Shown here: positions 53,688 to 63,956 of the stretch, piece by piece
How positions within the stretch are numbered: the first letter of the stretch is position 1
Layout: each line of letters starts with the position of its first letter
DNA from: Caulobacter sp. CCUG 60055
Lineage (GTDB): Bacteria > Pseudomonadota > Alphaproteobacteria > Caulobacterales > Caulobacteraceae
Length of the DNA: 64,000 bases
Reading direction: 5' to 3'
NCBI RefSeq assembly: GCF_022750545.1
Contig: NZ_PUIC01000007.1
Location: 59,093-123,092 of the forward strand
Position numbers and translations under genes: made by a program
The notes under the pieces: generated by a model
What the model was told of the DNA's origin: nothing
Seen by the model: only the letters and a program-made list of their open reading frames with translations
The model's database searches: none

Positions 53688-55109
53688 TCAGGCGCCTTCG
53701 ACGTCGCGCCAACCGCCCCCGAGGGCGCGGACGAGATCGACGCTGGCCTGCAGGCGGCGGGTCTCCAGCGCCAGGGCGGAGCGTTCGGCTTGCAGGGCGG
53801 CGGTCTGGGCCGTGACCACCTCCAGGTAGTTGGCCGCGCCCTGTCGATAGCGGGTCATGGCCAGAGCCTCGGTGCGCCGGGCCGCTGCTACCGCGTCGTC
53901 CTGGTCCTTGGCCTCGTCGGCCAGCTTGTTCGACAGCGCCATCTGGTCCTCGACGCCGCGGAACGCCGCCAGCATGGCGCCGCGATAGGTCTGGGCCGCC
54001 TGCTCGTAGGCCGCCCGCGCCGCCTCGACGCCGGCCTTGCGCCGGCCGGCGTCGAAGATGGCCCCTGCCAGCTGGGGCCCCAGCATCCAGAAGGTGTTCG
54101 GCGCCGAGAACAGGTCGACGCCGCCGGCCGATTGCCATCCGGCCGAGCCGCTGAGGGTCAGGGCGGGGAAGCGCGCGGCCTGGGCGACGCCGATCTGGGC
54201 GTTGGCGGCGGCGGCGCGCCGTTCGGCGGCGGCCACGTCGGGACGGCGTTGAAGCAGGGCGGAAGGCGCGCCGACCGGCACGCGGGGCTGGGTCAGCCGC
54301 GCCTGCCGGGGCGCCAGGGCGAAGCTGGAGGCCGGCTCGCCGACCAGGGCGGCGATGGCGTGTTCGTAGAGGGCCCGCTGGGCGGCGACGTCGGAGACCT
54401 GGGCCTTGGCGGTCGAAAGCTGGGTCTGGGCCCGGCCGACGTCCATGGCGGTGGCCGCGCCGCCGGCGTGGCGAATCTCGGTCAGCTCCAGCGCCCGCTG
54501 GTAGGCCGCCACGGTGTCGACCAGCAGCTTCTCCTGGGCGTCGAGGCCGCGCAGCGCCAGATAGTCGTCGGCCAGCTCGGCCTGGAGGCTGAGCCGGACC
54601 GATTCCAGGTCGGCGGCGCTGGCCTGGGCCTGGGCGCCGGCGGCGGCCACCTGGCCGCGCACGCGGCCCCACAGGTCGATCTCGTAGCTGAGCGAGGCCC
54701 CGACCTGGATGTTGGAATAGTCGTCCGGGCCGCCGACCCGCAGCGGCGCGTGGTCCGAGCGGTGGTTGCGGACCGCCGAGCCCGCGCCGTCCAGCTCGGG
54801 GAGCAGGCCCGCCCTGGCCTGGGCGGCGTAGGCGCGGGCCTGGTCGTAGGCGGCGACGGCGGCGGCGAGACCCGGATTGGCCTTGGCCGCCCTGGCCTCC
54901 AGATCGTCGAGGGTCGGATCGCCATAGACCCGCCACCAGGCGCCGCGCGGAGCGGCGCCGGCCTCGGGCGCGGCCGGCGTCCAGGGGCCGGCTTCCTTGA
55001 AGGCGGCCGGCGGCGCGACGACCGGCGGCCGGTAGGGCGGCGCCGACGAACAGGCCGACAGCAGGGCCGCGACCGCCGCGGCGACGGCGAGGTCAGCCCT
55101 TGCGCGCAT
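53688..55109 (-). CDS. Outer-membrane efflux lipoprotein (NodT/OprM type)
   Basis: 473 residues with a lipoprotein signal ([13 protein letters not shown]). Two repeats of the outer-membrane-factor helical pattern follow, including the conserved [16 protein letters not shown] and [20 protein letters not shown]. As a trimer it forms the outer-membrane channel and periplasmic tunnel for the RND pump. Its start overlaps the end of the membrane-fusion gene by 17 bp. The order pump - fusion protein - channel on one strand indicates a complete tripartite exporter. Confidence 0.93.
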   Translation of the reverse strand: MRARADLAVAAAVAALLSACSSAPPYRPPVVAPPAAFKEAGPWTPAAPEAGAAPRGAWWRVYGDPTLDDLEARAAKANPGLAAAVAAYDQARAYAAQARAGLLPELDGAGSAVRNHRSDHAPLRVGGPDDYSNIQVGASLSYEIDLWGRVRGQVAAAGAQAQASAADLESVRLSLQAELADDYLALRGLDAQEKLLVDTVAAYQRALELTEIRHAGGAATAMDVGRAQTQLSTAKAQVSDVAAQRALYEHAIAALVGEPASSFALAPRQARLTQPRVPVGAPSALLQRRPDVAAAERRAAAANAQIGVAQAARFPALTLSGSAGWQSAGGVDLFSAPNTFWMLGPQLAGAIFDAGRRKAGVEAARAAYEQAAQTYRGAMLAAFRGVEDQMALSNKLADEAKDQDDAVAAARRTEALAMTRYRQGAANYLEVVTAQTAALQAERSALALETRRLQASVDLVRALGGGWRDVEGA

Positions 55110-56274
55110 CGGCCCCCGCTCCCTTCACGGCCCCGATATGGACCTGATCGCCTTGGGCCAGCGATTCCGGCGGGTTGTCGATGACGCGGTCGGCGGGCTT
55201 GAGGCCGGAGGCCACCTGCACCGTCGCGCCCATGTCGCGGCCGATGACGATCGGCCGGATCGAGACGCGGCTGTCCGGTCCCGCCACGGCGACGGCGGGG
55301 CCGCCGTGCTGGAACAGGATGGCGGTGGCCGGGATCACCGTGGCGGCGGTCGCCGAGGGCATGTTGAAACTGACCTGGGCGTATTCGCCCGGCTTCAGGC
55401 GGCCGTCGGCGTTGTCGATCTGCAGCTCGACCAGCAGCGAGCCGCTCTGGGCGTTGACCGCCTGGGCGTCGCCGACCACGATGGCCTTGAAGGTCTGGCC
55501 CGGATATTCAGGCACGGCCAGGTCGGCGGTCATGCCGTGCCGGATCAGCGCCGAATAATTCTGCGGCGCCCGCACGTAGATCCGCAGCCGGCGCTGGTCG
55601 GCGACGGTGAACAGCGGGGCGTCGGACGGGCTGCCGGCGGCGATCAGCGCGCCGATGTCGGTCGAGCGGACGGTGACGATCCCGTCGAACGGCGCGGTGA
55701 TGCGCTTGAACGATTCCAGGGCCAGCAGCCGGTTGAGGTTGGCCTTGGCGGCGTTGACGGCGGAGGAGCGCGCGGCCAGGTCGCCGGCCTTCTCGTCGGC
55801 CTCCTGGCGCGACACGGCGTCCTGGGCCAGCAGGCCGGCCCAGCGCTTCGAGGTGGTCTCGGCCAGCCGCTGGTTGGCCTCGGCAGTGGCGAGGTCGGCG
55901 CGGGCCTGGATCACCTGCTGGTCGAGGTCGGGGGTGTCGATCTCGGCCAGAAGCTGGCCGGCCTTCACCCGCGTTCCGATGTCGACGTACCAGCGCTTGA
56001 GATAGCCGCTCACCCGGGCGTGGATGGCCGCGTTGGAGAAGGCCTGGACGTCGCCGGGCAGCACCAGCGCCTGGTCGCCGCCGGCGCCGGCCGAGACCAG
56101 GGTCACGGTCGGGACCGACTGGGCGCGGGTCCAGTCCTTGAGGCCCTGGTCGGCGTGGACGCGGGTGATGACGCCGGCCCCGACCACCAGGCCGGCGGCG
56201 CAGAGCGCGACGACGCCGGCGAGCTTGAGGTGGCGCGGCGCCTGATGGCGCAGCGGGTCGGACTGGTCAGGCAT
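55093..56274 (-). CDS. RND membrane-fusion (periplasmic adaptor) protein
   Basis: 393 residues: one N-terminal membrane anchor ([20 protein letters not shown]) without lipobox; lipoyl halves ([40 protein letters not shown]) around an alpha-hairpin (residues ~115-175); then beta-barrel and membrane-proximal domains. It links the inner-membrane pump to the outer channel. Its start overlaps the pump stop by eight bases, so translation is coupled. Confidence 0.93.
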   Translation of the reverse strand: MPDQSDPLRHQAPRHLKLAGVVALCAAGLVVGAGVITRVHADQGLKDWTRAQSVPTVTLVSAGAGGDQALVLPGDVQAFSNAAIHARVSGYLKRWYVDIGTRVKAGQLLAEIDTPDLDQQVIQARADLATAEANQRLAETTSKRWAGLLAQDAVSRQEADEKAGDLAARSSAVNAAKANLNRLLALESFKRITAPFDGIVTVRSTDIGALIAAGSPSDAPLFTVADQRRLRIYVRAPQNYSALIRHGMTADLAVPEYPGQTFKAIVVGDAQAVNAQSGSLLVELQIDNADGRLKPGEYAQVSFNMPSATAATVIPATAILFQHGGPAVAVAGPDSRVSIRPIVIGRDMGATVQVASGLKPADRVIDNPPESLAQGDQVHIGAVKGAGADARKG

Positions 56275-59200
56275 AGGACTCTCCGGTTTGCGGTCCGGCG
56301 ACGGGGACGGCGGCCTTGCGGCCGTGAACGATGCTGAACACCACCGGCACGAACATCAGGGTGGCGACGGTGGCGAAGACCAGGCCGCCGATGACGGCGC
56401 GGCCCAGGGGGGCGTTCTGTTCGCCGCCTTCGCCGAGGCCGAGCGCCATGGGGGCCATGCCGATGATCATCGCCAGGGCGGTCATCAGCACGGGACGAAA
56501 GCGGGTGAAGCCGGCCTCGACGGCGGCCAGGACCGCGTCGCCGGTGGCCTCCAGCCGCTCGCGGGCGAAGCTGACCACCAGGATCGAGTTGGCGGTGGCC
56601 ACGCCCATGCACATGATCGCCCCGGTCAGGGCCGGCACCGAAAGCGTGGTGCCGGTGGCGAACAGCACCCAGACGATGCCGGCCAGGGCGGCGGGCAGGG
56701 CGGTGATGATCACGAACGGGTCCAGCCACGACTGGAAGTTCACGACGATCAGCAGGTAGATCAGGATGATCGCGGTGGCGAGGCCGAAGAACAGGCCCGA
56801 GAAGGCCGCGTTCATGGTCACCACCTGGCCGCGCAGATTGATGGTCGAGCCCTTGGGCCGGTCCTTGGCGGTTTCCTTGAGGATCTTCTGGATGTCGCCG
56901 GTGACGCTCTGGAGATCGCGGCCCTGGGTGGTGGCGAAGACGTCGATCACCGGCTGGATGTCGTAGTGGCTGACCACCGCCGGCGCGCTCTCGCGCTTGA
57001 TGACGCCCAGGCCGCCCAGCACCTGGACGCCGGCCTGGGGCGAGCCGCCGGTCACCGGCAGGTTCTCCAGGCCCGAGATCGAGTTGACCTGATATTCCGG
57101 CGTCTGGGCGACGATGGGATAGGACACGCCGTTCTTGGGGTTGAGCCAGAAGGTCGGGGCGGTCTGGCCGCTGCCGGCCAGGGAGGTGACGACGCTGTTG
57201 GTCACGTCGCGCTCGGTCAGGCCGAGCTGGGCCATGCGCGAGCGGTCGACGTCGACGCGCAGCTGCGGCGAGTTCTCGGGCTGCTGGATGCGCACGTCGG
57301 CGAGGCCGCGGATGGCCTTCAGCCGCCGCATCAGCATGTCGGCGTAGGCGCGGTTGGCGACGGCGTTGGGGCCGGCGACCTGCAGGTCGATGGGGGCCGG
57401 GGCGCCGAAGTTCAGGATCTGGCTGATGATGTCGGCCGGCAGGAACGAGAAGGTCGAGCCGGGGAAGCGGCGGGGCAGGCTCTCGCGCAGACGCTTGACG
57501 TAGCCCGCGGTCGGATGGTGGTTCGCCTTGAGGCTGACGAAGATGTCGCCGTCCTGCGGGCCGATGATGCCCGAGTTGTTGTAGATCATGTTGATCGAGC
57601 TGTTGGCGATGCCGATGTTGTCGACCACCGATCCCATCTCGTCGGCCGGGACGGTCTCGCGGATGGCGTCCTCGATCCTGCCGAACAGCACCGAGGCGTC
57701 CTCAAGCCGGGTGCCGACCGGCGCGCGGACGTGCAGGGTCATCTGGCCGGAATCCACCGAGGGGAAGAAGTTGCCGCCGAGGAACGGCGCCAGCCCGAAC
57801 GAGACCAGCACCGCCGCCATGAAGCCGACGACGAACACCCGGCGATGGCTGAGCGCCATGGCCAGCAGGTTGCGGTAGCTCTCGCGGAACTGGCCGAAGG
57901 CGGTTTCGAAGGCGCGCTGGAAGCGGACCAGGGGATTGCGCGACGGCCGGCCGGTTCCGCCGTGCTCGGCCTCGTGCTCGTAGCCCAGCCGCTCGGTGTC
58001 GTGCGGCTTGAGCAGGTACATGGCCATGGTCGGGACCAGGGTCCGCGACAGGATGAACGAGGCGATCATGGCGAACACCACCGACTCGGCCATCGGCACG
58101 AACAGGAACCCGGCGACGCCCTTCAGCATGAACATCGGCACGAACACGATGCAGATGCACAGCAGGGACACGAAGGCGGGCACGACGATCTGATTGGCGC
58201 CGTCGAGGATGGCGGTCTTGACGTCCTTGCCGTGCTCCAGGTGCCAGTTGATGTTCTCGATGGTCACCGTGGCGTCGTCGACCAGGATGCCGACGGCCAG
58301 GGCCAGGCCGCCCAGGGTCATGATGTTCATGGTCTGGCCGATGGCCGACAGGGCGGCGACGGCGGCCAGGATGGCCAGCGGGATCGACACGGCGATGATC
58401 ACCGTCGAGCGCCAACTGCCCAGGAACAGCAGGATCATCACGCTGGTCAGGGCGGCGGCGATGACGCCCTCGCGCACCACGCCCTCGATGGCGCCCTTCA
58501 CGAACAGCGACTGGTCGTTCAGCGGCGTGATCTGGAAGTCGCCCGGCAGCTGCTCCTTGAGCAGGGGCAGGCGGTCCTTGATGCCCTGGACGATGGCCAG
58601 GGTCGAGGCCGAGCCGTTCTTGAGGATGGTCGACAGCACCGCCCGCGCGCCGTCGACGTGGACGACGTTGGTCTGCGGCGGGGCGCCGTCGCGCACCTGC
58701 CCGACGTCATGAATGTAGATGGTCGCCCCGCCCACGGTCTTGATCGGCAGGTTGTTCAGCTCCTCGATGGTCTCGGCCGCGTCGTTGAGCTTCACGTTGT
58801 ACTGGTAAGGGCCGATCTTCACCGCGCCGGCCGGCAGGATCTGGTTCTGGGCGGCGATGGCGTTCTGAACGTCCTGGGCCGACAGGCCTTTGGACTGCAG
58901 GGCCTGGGGATCGAGGTCGATCTGCACCTGCCGGATGCGGCCGCCGTAGGGGTAGGGGATGGCCGCGCCGGGCACGCTGATCAGTCCGGGCCGCACCACC
59001 GTCTGGCTGAGGTCGAACAGCTTCTGCTCGGAGGCGGTCTTGCTCGACTGGGCGAGCTGGAGGATCGGCACGGTCGAGGCGCTGTAGTTGAGGATCAGCG
59101 GCGGCGTCGTCCCGGCCGGCATCTGCTTGACCACGGTCTGCGAGATCGAGGTCACCTGGGCGGTGGCGGTGCGGATGTCGACGCCGGGCTGGAAGTAGAT

Positions 59201-59482
59201 CTTGACGATGCCCATGCCCGGCAGGGACTGGCTCTCGACGTGGTCGATGTCGTTGACCGTGGTGCTCAGCACCCGCTCATAAGGAGTGATGATCCGTCCG
59301 GACATGTCGGAGGGCGACAGGCCGGTGTACTGCCAGGCCACGCCGATCACCGGCACGCGGATGTCGGGGAAGATGTCGGTCGGGGTCCGCAGAGCCGCCA
59401 GCGCCCCGAAGATCATGATCAGCAACGCCATCACGATGAAGGTGTAGGGGCGCTGTAGCGCGACGCGGACGATCGAATTCAA
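56267..59482 (-). CDS. RND-family inner-membrane efflux pump
   Basis: 1071 residues, twelve predicted membrane spans and two large periplasmic loops. The proton-relay Asp pair is in GILVDDATVTIENI of TM4. The N-terminus NSIVRVALQRPYTFIVMALL is the normal RND start. I chose the TTG at 59482 because GGAG lies nine bases upstream and the residues before it are non-homologous. Multidrug (HAE-1-like) export is likely; heavy-metal RNDs usually have different TM4 residues. It is 175 bp downstream of the response-regulator gene at 59658 on the same strand, which suggests regulation by that system. Confidence 0.93.
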   Translation of the reverse strand: MNSIVRVALQRPYTFIVMALLIMIFGALAALRTPTDIFPDIRVPVIGVAWQYTGLSPSDMSGRIITPYERVLSTTVNDIDHVESQSLPGMGIVKIYFQPGVDIRTATAQVTSISQTVVKQMPAGTTPPLILNYSASTVPILQLAQSSKTASEQKLFDLSQTVVRPGLISVPGAAIPYPYGGRIRQVQIDLDPQALQSKGLSAQDVQNAIAAQNQILPAGAVKIGPYQYNVKLNDAAETIEELNNLPIKTVGGATIYIHDVGQVRDGAPPQTNVVHVDGARAVLSTILKNGSASTLAIVQGIKDRLPLLKEQLPGDFQITPLNDQSLFVKGAIEGVVREGVIAAALTSVMILLFLGSWRSTVIIAVSIPLAILAAVAALSAIGQTMNIMTLGGLALAVGILVDDATVTIENINWHLEHGKDVKTAILDGANQIVVPAFVSLLCICIVFVPMFMLKGVAGFLFVPMAESVVFAMIASFILSRTLVPTMAMYLLKPHDTERLGYEHEAEHGGTGRPSRNPLVRFQRAFETAFGQFRESYRNLLAMALSHRRVFVVGFMAAVLVSFGLAPFLGGNFFPSVDSGQMTLHVRAPVGTRLEDASVLFGRIEDAIRETVPADEMGSVVDNIGIANSSINMIYNNSGIIGPQDGDIFVSLKANHHPTAGYVKRLRESLPRRFPGSTFSFLPADIISQILNFGAPAPIDLQVAGPNAVANRAYADMLMRRLKAIRGLADVRIQQPENSPQLRVDVDRSRMAQLGLTERDVTNSVVTSLAGSGQTAPTFWLNPKNGVSYPIVAQTPEYQVNSISGLENLPVTGGSPQAGVQVLGGLGVIKRESAPAVVSHYDIQPVIDVFATTQGRDLQSVTGDIQKILKETAKDRPKGSTINLRGQVVTMNAAFSGLFFGLATAIILIYLLIVVNFQSWLDPFVIITALPAALAGIVWVLFATGTTLSVPALTGAIMCMGVATANSILVVSFARERLEATGDAVLAAVEAGFTRFRPVLMTALAMIIGMAPMALGLGEGGEQNAPLGRAVIGGLVFATVATLMFVPVVFSIVHGRKAAVPVAGPQTGESYA

Positions 59483-59657
59483 AGGGCCTGCTCCCGACTT
59501 GCAGGAAAAGGACCTCGCGCGGGTGGGTTGGGGGGAACCGCGCGCGAGGTCGACGCAGATGCTGCGCTGCGGCGTCATGCGCCCGCCCGGCTAAAACCGC
59601 CGTGTCATGCAGATGAAAATCCGTTCATGTTGCCGCGCGGCGGCATGAAACGGCGCG

Positions 59658-60311
59658 TCAGGGCGGATCGAAGCGATAACCGTGCCCGCGCACGGTGGCG
59701 ATGAACGGGCGGCCGAAGGCGCGCTCCAGCCGCTCGCGCAGGCGCGAGACGTTGGTGCGGACGAGGTCCGGCCTCGGCTCGCTGGCCTCGCCCCAGACGC
59801 TTTCCTGGATGCGGTCGACGCTGAGCACTTCGCCGGGGTGGCGGGCCAGATAGTCGAGCAGGCCGTATTCGCGCACGCTGAGCGGCAGGCTGATCGCGTC
59901 GCTGCGCACCAGCCGCTGGGCCGCCTCCAGGGTCAGGCCGTCGCGGCTTTCGCCGCCCCGGCGCGGGCCGAGCCGCGCCAGCGCCTCGATACGCACCTCC
60001 ATCTCCATGAAGTGGATCGGCCGCACGAAGCAGGCGTCGGCGCCGCAGCGCAGCGCCCTGGCCCGCTCGGCCGGGGTGGAGGCGTCGACGGTCAGGACCA
60101 GCAGCGCGCCCCGGGCGCCCTCGACGATGCGTTTCAGCGGCCGCGCGGTCGGCGTCGGCTGGTCGAGGACGATCAGGTCGTACTCGCCTCCCGACATCAT
60201 GAACACGCCGTCGCCGTGGTCGGCGGCGGCCTCGACCACATGGCCGGCTTCGCCGAGGGCGTTGATCAGGTAGTCGTCGCGGGCGCGATGGGGGACGTAG
60301 AGGATGTGCAC
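59658..60311 (-). CDS. OmpR-type response regulator with degenerate receiver
   Basis: 217 residues. The C-terminal winged helix (LPLSVREYGLLDYLARHPGE, TNVSRLRERLERAFGRP, VRGHGYRFDPP) is normal. The receiver keeps D50 (DLIVLDQPTP) and T74, but the N-terminal acidic pair is replaced (residues 7-8 are Pro-His) and the conserved Lys is Arg97 (CFVRPIHF). Mg binding and phosphorylation may therefore be weak or absent. It follows the kinase gene by three bases and precedes the RND pump gene, so it is the likely pump regulator. Confidence 0.88.
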   Translation of the reverse strand: MHILYVPHRARDDYLINALGEAGHVVEAAADHGDGVFMMSGGEYDLIVLDQPTPTARPLKRIVEGARGALLVLTVDASTPAERARALRCGADACFVRPIHFMEMEVRIEALARLGPRRGGESRDGLTLEAAQRLVRSDAISLPLSVREYGLLDYLARHPGEVLSVDRIQESVWGEASEPRPDLVRTNVSRLRERLERAFGRPFIATVRGHGYRFDPP

Positions 60312-60314
60312 GGC

Positions 60315-61673
60315 TCAGGCCTCCAGGCCGCGGGGCCAGCAGTCGAGGGCGACGCGCAGGCCCGGCCGGGCGTCCTCCAGCGCCAGGCGGAAGTGGTGCA
60401 GGCGGGCGATGGCGGTGACGATGCTGAGGCCCAGGCCCGAGCCGGGCTCGGTGCGCGTGCGCTGCGAGCGGTAGAACCGCTTGAGCACCGCCTCGCGCTC
60501 GCCCTCGGGAACGCCGGGGCCGTCGTCGACCACCTCGATCCTCGGCCCGGCCGGGCGGTTGAGCAGGCGCAGGCGCACCGCGCCGCCGGCCGGCGTGAAC
60601 TTCAAGGCGTTGTCGACGAGGTTGCTCACCGCCTCGAACAGCAGGGTCGCGTCCGCCGACACTTCGGGCGCGTCGGCGGCGATGTCGGTCTCCAGGGTGA
60701 CGCCGCGATCCTCGGCCGAAGGCTCGTGCAGCTCGCGCACGTGCTCCAGCACCGTCTGCAGCCGCACCGCGCCGAAACAGGCCTGGCGGTCGCGCCGCTC
60801 GATCTCGCCGATGCGCAGCAGGGCGCGGAAGCGGGCCAGCAGGCCGTCGGTTTCGGCCAGGGCCCGGTCGATCATCTCGCGGTCGGCGCCGTCGAGCCTG
60901 GCCTCCTGCTGCACGCGATAGAGCTGGGCGCGCAGGCGGGTGAGCGGCGTGCGCAGGTCGTGGGCGACGTTGTCGCCGACGCTCTTGACCTCCCACAGCA
61001 GCCGCTCGGTCTCGTCCATCATGGCGTTGGCGACGCCGGCCAGCATGTCGATCTCGTCGGCGCGGCGCGAGACCGGCAGCCGCACGCCGAGCTTGCCTTT
61101 CAGCGCCTCGCGGCTGGCTTCGCGCAGGGTCTCGATCCGCCGCAGCGGGGCGAAGCTGAGAACGGCCGCGGCGACCAGGCCCAGGACGATGATCGCCGCG
61201 CCGCTGATCATCAGGGCCCGCACCATGATGGCGCGCAGGCCGGTCAGCACCTTGGCGTCATGGCCGACGAACAGCAGCTCGCCGTCGGGCAGCCGTTGCA
61301 CCAGCGCCCGCGCGCCGGGCTGGAAGCCTTCCTGCCTGAACTCGCGAGGCTCGCCGTCGATCTGGGCGCGGGCGGGCAGCCGGCGGACGTTGCCGGCGAT
61401 CCACGCCCCCTGGGGCGAGAACAGGCCGTAATACTCGACCGCCCGCTCGTCGACGGCGACGGCGCGGCGCACCCGGTCGGGCAGGTCCTGCGGGTCGCCC
61501 TGTACGAGGGCGTGGGCCTCGGCCACCACGATGATGTCCATCTGGCAGGCCATGTAGCCGGCGGTCTGCCAATAGATCAGGCCCAGCAGGGCCATCACCC
61601 CGCCGGCGAACACCGCGCCGTTGACCAGGGTCAGACGGAACGGCGTCGTGCGCCAGAGCTCACTCAGGCGCAC
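60315..61673 (-). CDS. Membrane sensor histidine kinase
   Basis: 452 residues: TM1 (~12-35), a periplasmic sensor of ~110 residues, TM2 (~155-175), HAMP (FAPLRRIETLREASREALKG), a dimerisation domain with the phospho-His in NVAHDLRTPLTRLRAQL, and an ATPase with NLVDNALKFTPAGG, DDGPGVPEGE and GSGLGLSIV. It overlaps the upstream canonical regulator gene by 14 bp and is followed three bases later by the degenerate regulator. The signal is unknown; metals or cell-envelope toxicants are usual for systems beside RND pumps. Confidence 0.93.
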   Translation of the reverse strand: MRLSELWRTTPFRLTLVNGAVFAGGVMALLGLIYWQTAGYMACQMDIIVVAEAHALVQGDPQDLPDRVRRAVAVDERAVEYYGLFSPQGAWIAGNVRRLPARAQIDGEPREFRQEGFQPGARALVQRLPDGELLFVGHDAKVLTGLRAIMVRALMISGAAIIVLGLVAAAVLSFAPLRRIETLREASREALKGKLGVRLPVSRRADEIDMLAGVANAMMDETERLLWEVKSVGDNVAHDLRTPLTRLRAQLYRVQQEARLDGADREMIDRALAETDGLLARFRALLRIGEIERRDRQACFGAVRLQTVLEHVRELHEPSAEDRGVTLETDIAADAPEVSADATLLFEAVSNLVDNALKFTPAGGAVRLRLLNRPAGPRIEVVDDGPGVPEGEREAVLKRFYRSQRTRTEPGSGLGLSIVTAIARLHHFRLALEDARPGLRVALDCWPRGLEA

Positions 61674-62358
61674 GGAGGGCGTATCCCGAGCCGCGGACGG
61701 TGTGGATCAGGACCGGCAGGCCGGGCGTGTCGACCTTCTTGCGCAGGCGTCCCAGATGCACGTCGATCAGATTGGTGCCGGGGTCGAAGTGGTAGCCCCA
61801 GATGGCTTCGAAGATCATGGTCCGGGTCAGCACCTGTCCGGAGTTGCGCATCATGAACTCCAACAGCTTGAACTCGGTCGGCATCAGCCGCACCTCGGCT
61901 CCGGCGCGGCGGACCGAGCGGCTGATCAGGTCGATCTCCAGGTCGGCGACGGCCAGGACGGCGGTCTGGCGGGGCGCGCCGTTCCGGCGGCGCATCAGCA
62001 CCTCCAGCCGGGCGCTGAGCTCTTCCGAGGCGAACGGCTTGGTCATGTAATCGTCGCCGCCGGCGCGCAGGCCGCGCACGCGCTCGTCGACGTCGCTGAG
62101 CGCGCTGATCATCAGCACCGGCGTGGCGATGCCGGCGTTGCGCATGACGGTGACGATGGTCAGGCCGTCCAGGCGCGGCAGCATGCGGTCGAGGGTTATG
62201 GCGTCGAAATCGCCGCTGACGGCGCGGATCAGGCCCTGGCGGCCGTCAGCGACCCATTCCACGGAAAAGCCGCTGCGCTCCAACTCCGCCACGATCTCGC
62301 GCGCGGTGGTCTCGTCGTCTTCGATGGTGAGGACTGTCGGCATGGCGTCGGCGTTCAT
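61660..62358 (-). CDS. OmpR-type response regulator (canonical)
   Basis: 232 residues. The receiver has the acidic triad (IEDDE, residues 13-15), phospho-acceptor D57 in AITLDRMLPRLDG, and Lys in DYMTKPF. The DNA-binding wing is VDVHLGRLRKKVD ... HTVRGSGYALRAPE. The ATG 62358 follows GGTGGATCG. First gene of the minus-strand series regulator - kinase - regulator - RND pump, overlapping the kinase gene. It is the obvious phosphoryl partner of the kinase. Confidence 0.94.
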   Translation of the reverse strand: MNADAMPTVLTIEDDETTAREIVAELERSGFSVEWVADGRQGLIRAVSGDFDAITLDRMLPRLDGLTIVTVMRNAGIATPVLMISALSDVDERVRGLRAGGDDYMTKPFASEELSARLEVLMRRRNGAPRQTAVLAVADLEIDLISRSVRRAGAEVRLMPTEFKLLEFMMRNSGQVLTRTMIFEAIWGYHFDPGTNLIDVHLGRLRKKVDTPGLPVLIHTVRGSGYALRAPE

Positions 62359-62723
62359 CGATCCACCACAACCGGGGCCGTTGTCGAGTCAATCCTGCTT
62401 TGGGCGGACCCGCGCATCAGGAGGGCGGCGGCGGTCGAGCGCTGGCGCGCCGGCCGGTTCGCTCCATCGAAACCCGCACCGAAACCAATAGCCGCGAACA
62501 GTAGGTAAGCGCTGTCATCGACGGGGCCGGCGTCGAGATCGACGGCTCCAGCGGGCGACGGCCGGCGCCGCAAGACCTTCCCTGTCTCGCCGTTCATGGG
62601 CGCATGAGCCCGCGCTACGCCTTCGATGCGGGATTCATTGGGAGGCGCTGAAGATGGCCATGAAGGGGTTTCGGCTGCATCCCGACCCTGGCGCGGCCCG
62701 GCCGGGCGGCCTATCCACGGCGC
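62359..62723. other. Divergent intergenic region
   Basis: 365 bp between the divergent response-regulator and RNA-methyltransferase genes. Open frames here lack ribosome sites. I see no clear palindrome or promoter, though promoters for both directions must lie here. Confidence 0.45.
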
Positions 62724-63563
62724 ATGCGCGCGCCCGTCTTCATCGATGATCCCGCCGACCCGCGAATCGCGCCCTATCGCGACGTCCGCGAGCGCGACCT
62801 TGTCGGCCGCCAGGGCCTGTTCATCGCCGAGGGGCAGGTGGTCTTGCACAACCTGTCCCGCTCGCGGGACTGCGAGGCCCTGTCGCTGCTGATCGCCGAC
62901 AAGCGAATCGCCGCCCTGGCCCCGCTGATCGCCCAGTTCCCGGAGGACACGCCGCTCTATGCGGCGGGGCAGGGGGTTCTCGACGCCGTGGTCGGCTTCC
63001 ATCTGCATCGCGGCGTGCTGGCCCTGGGCCGCCGTCGCCACGAGCCGTCGGCGGAATCGCTGCTGGCCGGATGCGGCCCCCGCGCCCTGGCGGTGTGCCT
63101 GATGGGAATCGGCAACCACGACAACATGGGCGGCATCTTCCGCAACGCCGCCGCCTTCGGGGCCGACGCGGTGATTCTCGACCAGGGCTGCTGCGACCCG
63201 CTCTACCGCAAGGCCATCCGGGTCGCGGTGGGCGCCAGCCTGATCACGCCCTTCGCGCGCCTGGAGCCGGGGGCGGACCCGGCCGCCCTGTTCGCCGCCC
63301 ATGGATTCGAGACGGTGTCCCTCAGCCCCAAGGGCGCGATTCCCCTGGAACGGTTGCCGAGGCCGCCGCGAGTCGCCGCCGTGTTCGGGGCCGAGGGGCC
63401 CGGCTTGCCGGTCGCGATTCTGGCCCGCACCACCACGGCGGCGGTGACGATGAGCGCCGGCTTCGATTCCCTCAACGTCGCCACCACCAGCGGAATCGTC
63501 CTGCACCACCTGGCGACGGCGAAGGGCGGCGAGCCTCCGGGCGTTGAAATCGCGGAGGTTTGA
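62724..63563 (+). CDS. SpoU/TrmH-family RNA 2'-O-methyltransferase
   Basis: 279 residues. An N-terminal substrate-binding part (RERDLVGRQGLFIAEGQVVL) is followed by the SPOUT (trefoil-knot) methyltransferase domain with its three motifs: GIGNHDNMGGIFRNAAAFGA, VFGAEGPGLP and MSAGFDSLNVATTSGIVLHH. It uses S-adenosylmethionine to methylate ribose in tRNA or rRNA; the exact target cannot be told. Its position just before an rRNA-type promoter array is suggestive but not evidence of rRNA as substrate. Weak ribosome site before the ATG. Confidence 0.9.
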   Translation: MRAPVFIDDPADPRIAPYRDVRERDLVGRQGLFIAEGQVVLHNLSRSRDCEALSLLIADKRIAALAPLIAQFPEDTPLYAAGQGVLDAVVGFHLHRGVLALGRRRHEPSAESLLAGCGPRALAVCLMGIGNHDNMGGIFRNAAAFGADAVILDQGCCDPLYRKAIRVAVGASLITPFARLEPGADPAALFAAHGFETVSLSPKGAIPLERLPRPPRVAAVFGAEGPGLPVAILARTTTAAVTMSAGFDSLNVATTSGIVLHHLATAKGGEPPGVEIAEV

Positions 63564-63594
63564 GCCGGCCGCGCCTCGGTAACGGGCGGCGCTG

Positions 63595-63623
63595 TTGACT
63601 CAAAGGGGCGGCGGCCTTAGATA
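63595..63623 (+). promoter_or_regulatory. rRNA-type promoter P1
   Basis: TTGACT, 17 bases, TAGATA, then CGCGCTCCC. First and most diverged member of the five-promoter array; 32 bp past the methyltransferase gene. Confidence 0.7.
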
Positions 63624-63687
63624 CGCGCTCCCTTGTCGCCGCCGGACGATTTGAACGGCGGGACCGGTTCTTCCCAAAAGGAGCTGG

Positions 63688-63716
63688 TTGACATCGGGAG
63701 AGGCGGTCTTTAGAGA
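63688..63716 (+). promoter_or_regulatory. rRNA-type promoter P2
   Basis: TTGACA (perfect -35), 17 bases, TAGAGA, followed by CGCCGCTCC. Confidence 0.75.
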
Positions 63717-63777
63717 CGCCGCTCCCGCCGCCTCCGGGCGGTTTGTGTCGGCCGAGTTCTTGAGTAAAAAGAGCGGG

Positions 63778-63806
63778 TTGACAGGGAAAAGAGCAGTCCT
63801 TAGAGA
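63778..63806 (+). promoter_or_regulatory. rRNA-type promoter P3
   Basis: TTGACA, 17 bases, TAGAGA, followed by CGCCGCTCC. An A-rich upstream stretch TTCTTGAGTAAAAAGAG could act as an UP element; it recurs before P5. Confidence 0.75.
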
Positions 63807-63866
63807 CGCCGCTCCTTCGGTCCTCGGGCCGGAAACGTCGACCGGTTTCTTCTTCGAAAGAGCCGA

Positions 63867-63895
63867 TTGACACGGAGCCAAGCGGTCTTTAGAGA
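63867..63895 (+). promoter_or_regulatory. rRNA-type promoter P4
   Basis: TTGACA, 17 bases, TAGAGA, followed by CGCCGCTCC. Its upstream segment (ACCGGTTTCTTCTTCG) resembles that of P2. Confidence 0.75.
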
Positions 63896-63956
63896 CGCCG
63901 CTCCTTCCGCCCTCCGGGGCGGGGCGTTGACTGATTTCTTGAGTAAAAAGAACGGG

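Noticed and set aside
59605..60996. 463-codon minus frame across the kinase and regulator genes
   Set aside because: It is the wrong frame of two well-defined two-component genes and is Arg/Pro/Ala-rich without domains.
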